From positions 937,655-944,224 of the forward strand of contig KE356563.1 in NCBI GenBank assembly GCA_000416005.1: a stretch of DNA of 6,570 nucleotides, read 5' to 3'. Each line of letters begins with the position of its first letter. Within the stretch, counting starts at the first letter, position 1. Positions 5,051 to 6,570 of this stretch are shown piece by piece. The notes below the pieces were generated by a model. That model was not told the DNA's origin. It saw only the letters and a list, made by a program, of their open reading frames with translations, and did no database searches. This DNA comes from Haloquadratum sp. J07HQX50. GTDB lineage: Archaea; Halobacteriota; Halobacteria; Halobacteriales; Haloferacaceae. The position numbers and the translations under genes were made by a program.

Positions 5051-5689
5051 GTGCCATCAACACTTGTTCACGTCTCATTGGGACTGATTATTGGTGCAGC
5101 CGTGCTTGGAGGGCGATTTGATCTCCGCCCTGCAATCTTGATCGTTGTTCTAACCGCGCTCCCTGATATCGATGTGTTCATTGAGCCAGTGCTTTCAGGC
5201 GCACATAGATCAGTCGGACATACGGTTCTACTCCCCGTGGTTATCATTGCCATCCTGAGCTCTGGTTGGCTTGATAGGTGGCTCTCTACCTGGGATGGAT
5301 CGAATGGGAAGCCGACAGCGTTCGTCGCCGTTGGATGTATGTTTGCTGCTGGGATTGTTCCTGACCTACTGGTAGGCGGAATTAATCTATTCTATCCGAT
5401 TCATGACCAGTTTTACACCGTCAACGGACGTTTATTTTATTCGACAGATCGGGGGTGGGTTCAGACGTTTTTTGAACAACGACGATCACAGACTGAGCCA
5501 CCGCGAACAACAGCAAATTTTGATTTCCGAACGGTGTTAGATGCAGAGCCAACAATTGGCGCTGATTCTGACCAGGGTGGTTCTCAACGTGTTGAGCGAA
5601 TTTTTCCCGTCGCAATGTCGGGGTTTCGTGCGTGGCTGATTCCAGTCGCAGTTTCTATCACTGCGATCCGGCTGATGAGACCGGAGTGA
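5051..5689 (+). CDS. YdjM/DUF457-type inner-membrane metal-dependent hydrolase
   Basis: The 212-residue integral membrane product belongs to the group annotated as membrane-bound metal-dependent hydrolase (YdjM, DUF457). Conserved polar residues are near the membrane, as in the family: His7 in PSTLVHV, Asp39 and Asp41 in ALPDIDVF, HRSVGHT with His52, Arg53 and His57, and a second PDLLVGGINLFYPIHDQFY block (104-122) with Asp105. Hydrophobic spans lie at about 8-20, 28-38, 59-71, 90-104 and 189-208; a polar, Glu/Arg-containing linker (about 140-188) separates the last. Enzyme activity is not shown for this family. The GTG start gives the usual N-terminus (V/M)PSTLVHV; the ATG at 5024 would add nine residues (MLFWVPLPD) and is the alternative. 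It is transcribed away from the HTH gene, and 45 nt separate it from the next membrane protein gene. Confidence 0.78.
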   Translation: MPSTLVHVSLGLIIGAAVLGGRFDLRPAILIVVLTALPDIDVFIEPVLSGAHRSVGHTVLLPVVIIAILSSGWLDRWLSTWDGSNGKPTAFVAVGCMFAAGIVPDLLVGGINLFYPIHDQFYTVNGRLFYSTDRGWVQTFFEQRRSQTEPPRTTANFDFRTVLDAEPTIGADSDQGGSQRVERIFPVAMSGFRAWLIPVAVSITAIRLMRPE

Positions 5690-5704
5690 GCCTATCAGAT
5701 AACA

Positions 5705-5727
5705 TTTATTCAATCGTGTTTAAACAC
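5705..5727 (+). promoter_or_regulatory. TATA box plus palindrome before the 5735 membrane protein gene
   Basis: TTTATT (5705-5710) is centred about 27 nt before the ATG at 5735, a good haloarchaeal TATA element for a leaderless transcript. Between it and the start lies the perfect 12-bp palindrome GTGTTTAAACAC (5716-5727). A protein bound there would block initiation, so it is a candidate operator. An alternative is that TTTAAA in the palindrome is itself an AT-rich promoter element, but it lies too near the ATG for a TATA box. Confidence 0.5.
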
Positions 5728-5734
5728 ACGTACC

Positions 5735-6238
5735 ATGTTTAACAGGTTTCGAAATAACGGACCAGCGATACTCGTCCCCGCAGCATGGACCTTCGTTGCT
5801 CTTAGCTATCAAGGTATCACGACGGTGCGTACACTAACGATTGCCCACGGTATAATGACAGTCCTGTTGGTTCTGTTTGCAGTCTTTTCATATCGCGATA
5901 TGAAACAAGGAGCACTGCGAACGTGGTGGTATGTGGTTGTGATAGGGGTTGTCGTGACACTCACCGGACTGCTCGGATTGTTGTACTCGCCACTCAATGG
6001 CACATTGCCTGCGATCGCATTAGGTGGATGGATGATATTACCAGCAGTCGGACTCATCGATACCGGCCGTCGCTCAGGGGCGGCGAAAATGACAACGATT
6101 GCCCCCGCAGTACTCACGCTTTGTGGGGCTGGGGTATTCTATCTCATGGATAAGAGTACTATGGCACAACTTGCTGGACTGACATTGGTGGGACTCGGCC
6201 AGACGATTGGAATTGCCGATGCAGTGTGGCGATATTGA
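5735..6238 (+). CDS. Small multi-pass membrane protein, unknown function
   Basis: The 167-residue product is almost wholly hydrophobic, with about six predicted membrane helices at roughly residues 10-26, 33-52, 65-84, 91-108, 119-137 and 144-162. Short charged loops separate them, for example SYRDMKQGALR (52-62) and DTGRRSGAAK (109-118); positive charge is concentrated in these loops and in the N-terminal MFNRFRNNG, suggesting that they lie in the cytoplasm. There is no signal peptide apart from the first helix, and no motif for transport, catalysis or cofactor binding that I can identify. I do not recognise the family beyond small haloarchaeal membrane proteins. ATG 5735 is supported by the TATA box 27 nt upstream. 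Its stop is 23 nt from the stop of the convergent AlaRS gene. Confidence 0.75.
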   Translation: MFNRFRNNGPAILVPAAWTFVALSYQGITTVRTLTIAHGIMTVLLVLFAVFSYRDMKQGALRTWWYVVVIGVVVTLTGLLGLLYSPLNGTLPAIALGGWMILPAVGLIDTGRRSGAAKMTTIAPAVLTLCGAGVFYLMDKSTMAQLAGLTLVGLGQTIGIADAVWRY

Positions 6239-6261
6239 TTCTGGTTCCGTGTTTGCTTACT

Positions 6262-6570
6262 CTACTGTTCGCGTAGGTGCTCGACGATAGATTGTGGGGC
6301 AGCGCCTATGCCACCACCTTGTGCGAACGTAGCTTTCCCACCGCCTCCGCCACCAAACTCACTCGTGAGTGTGTTCACAATCTCATCGGCACCGGGAGCT
6401 GTGCGTTCACCCACAGCGAAGACGACACGTACTGACGTCCCGTCGAGAATCGCCCCATAGATTGTCTGTGGGTGTTCGTCGACTTGCTGTTTGAGAATCT
6501 CGCCGACAGTGTTTGGATCGACATCAGAGAGCATTCCCAGTTGCCAGGTGTCTCCATCTCGAGAGAACGT
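6262..6570 (-). CDS. alaS: Alanine--tRNA ligase, C-terminal (DHHA1) domain, partial
   Basis: This is the C-terminal end of a gene that continues past the right edge. The 102 visible residues form a DHHA1 domain: the alpha/beta part runs from SRDGDTWQLGML to VNTLTSEF, followed by the family's glycine-rich motif GGGGGGKATFAQGGG (residues 73-87 of the fragment), then a final helix ending VEHLREQ. In AlaRS this C-Ala domain helps to hold tRNA-Ala and joins the aminoacylation and editing parts. The same domain also occurs in DHH phosphoesterases, but the six-glycine run followed by AQGGG is most typical of AlaRS. The catalytic and editing domains lie outside the window, so the assignment rests on this domain alone. 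It converges on the 5735 gene. Confidence 0.75.
   Translation of the reverse strand, partial: TFSRDGDTWQLGMLSDVDPNTVGEILKQQVDEHPQTIYGAILDGTSVRVVFAVGERTAPGADEIVNTLTSEFGGGGGGKATFAQGGGIGAAPQSIVEHLREQ

Overview
The window reads as a piece of a haloarchaeal chromosome. The proteins are acidic (the DUF2150 protein and the HMG-CoA synthase especially), archaeal mevalonate-pathway HMG-CoA synthase is present, several genes have TATA-like boxes about 27 nt before the start codon as in leaderless haloarchaeal transcripts, and the closest remembered relatives of every gene are in Halobacteria. Base composition looks moderate by eye rather than GC-rich, which suggests Haloquadratum or a similar low-GC haloarchaeon. 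This is an inference, not a measured result.

Layout, left to right. The 3' end of a universal stress protein gene (1-278, +) is followed by about 300 nt of non-coding DNA with several inverted repeats. Next come a NYN-domain (PIN-like) protein (576-1082, +) and, 27 nt later, a TatD/COG1831 metal-dependent hydrolase (1110-1976, +). After a 160-nt gap lie a DUF2150 protein (2137-2730, +) and, 112 nt on, HMG-CoA synthase (2843-4201, +). The synthase gene runs tail-to-tail into an XRE-type HTH regulator (4184-4891, -), overlapping it by 18 bp. Upstream of the regulator, on its strand, is what looks like a frameshifted remnant of a small protein gene (about 4888-5021). A YdjM/DUF457-type membrane protein with metal-ligand-like His/Asp residues (5051-5689, +) diverges from it. 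A short six-helix membrane protein (5735-6238, +) follows, and the window ends in the C-terminal DHHA1 domain of what is most likely alanyl-tRNA synthetase (6262-6570, -, partial).

Functionally this is mostly core genome: isoprenoid lipid synthesis (HMG-CoA synthase), probably its neighbouring regulator, nucleic-acid-related hydrolases (NYN and TatD), translation (AlaRS) and stress response (USP). I see no CRISPR array, transposase, tRNA/rRNA or defence island. The most interesting material is regulatory: a symmetric dyad exactly centred on the putative TATA element of the HMG-CoA synthase gene, a 14+14 bp dyad upstream of the NYN gene, a palindrome between TATA box and start of the 5735 gene, the overlapping convergent regulator/synthase pair, and the decayed small ORF. 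I do not see convincing evidence for a wholly new system.
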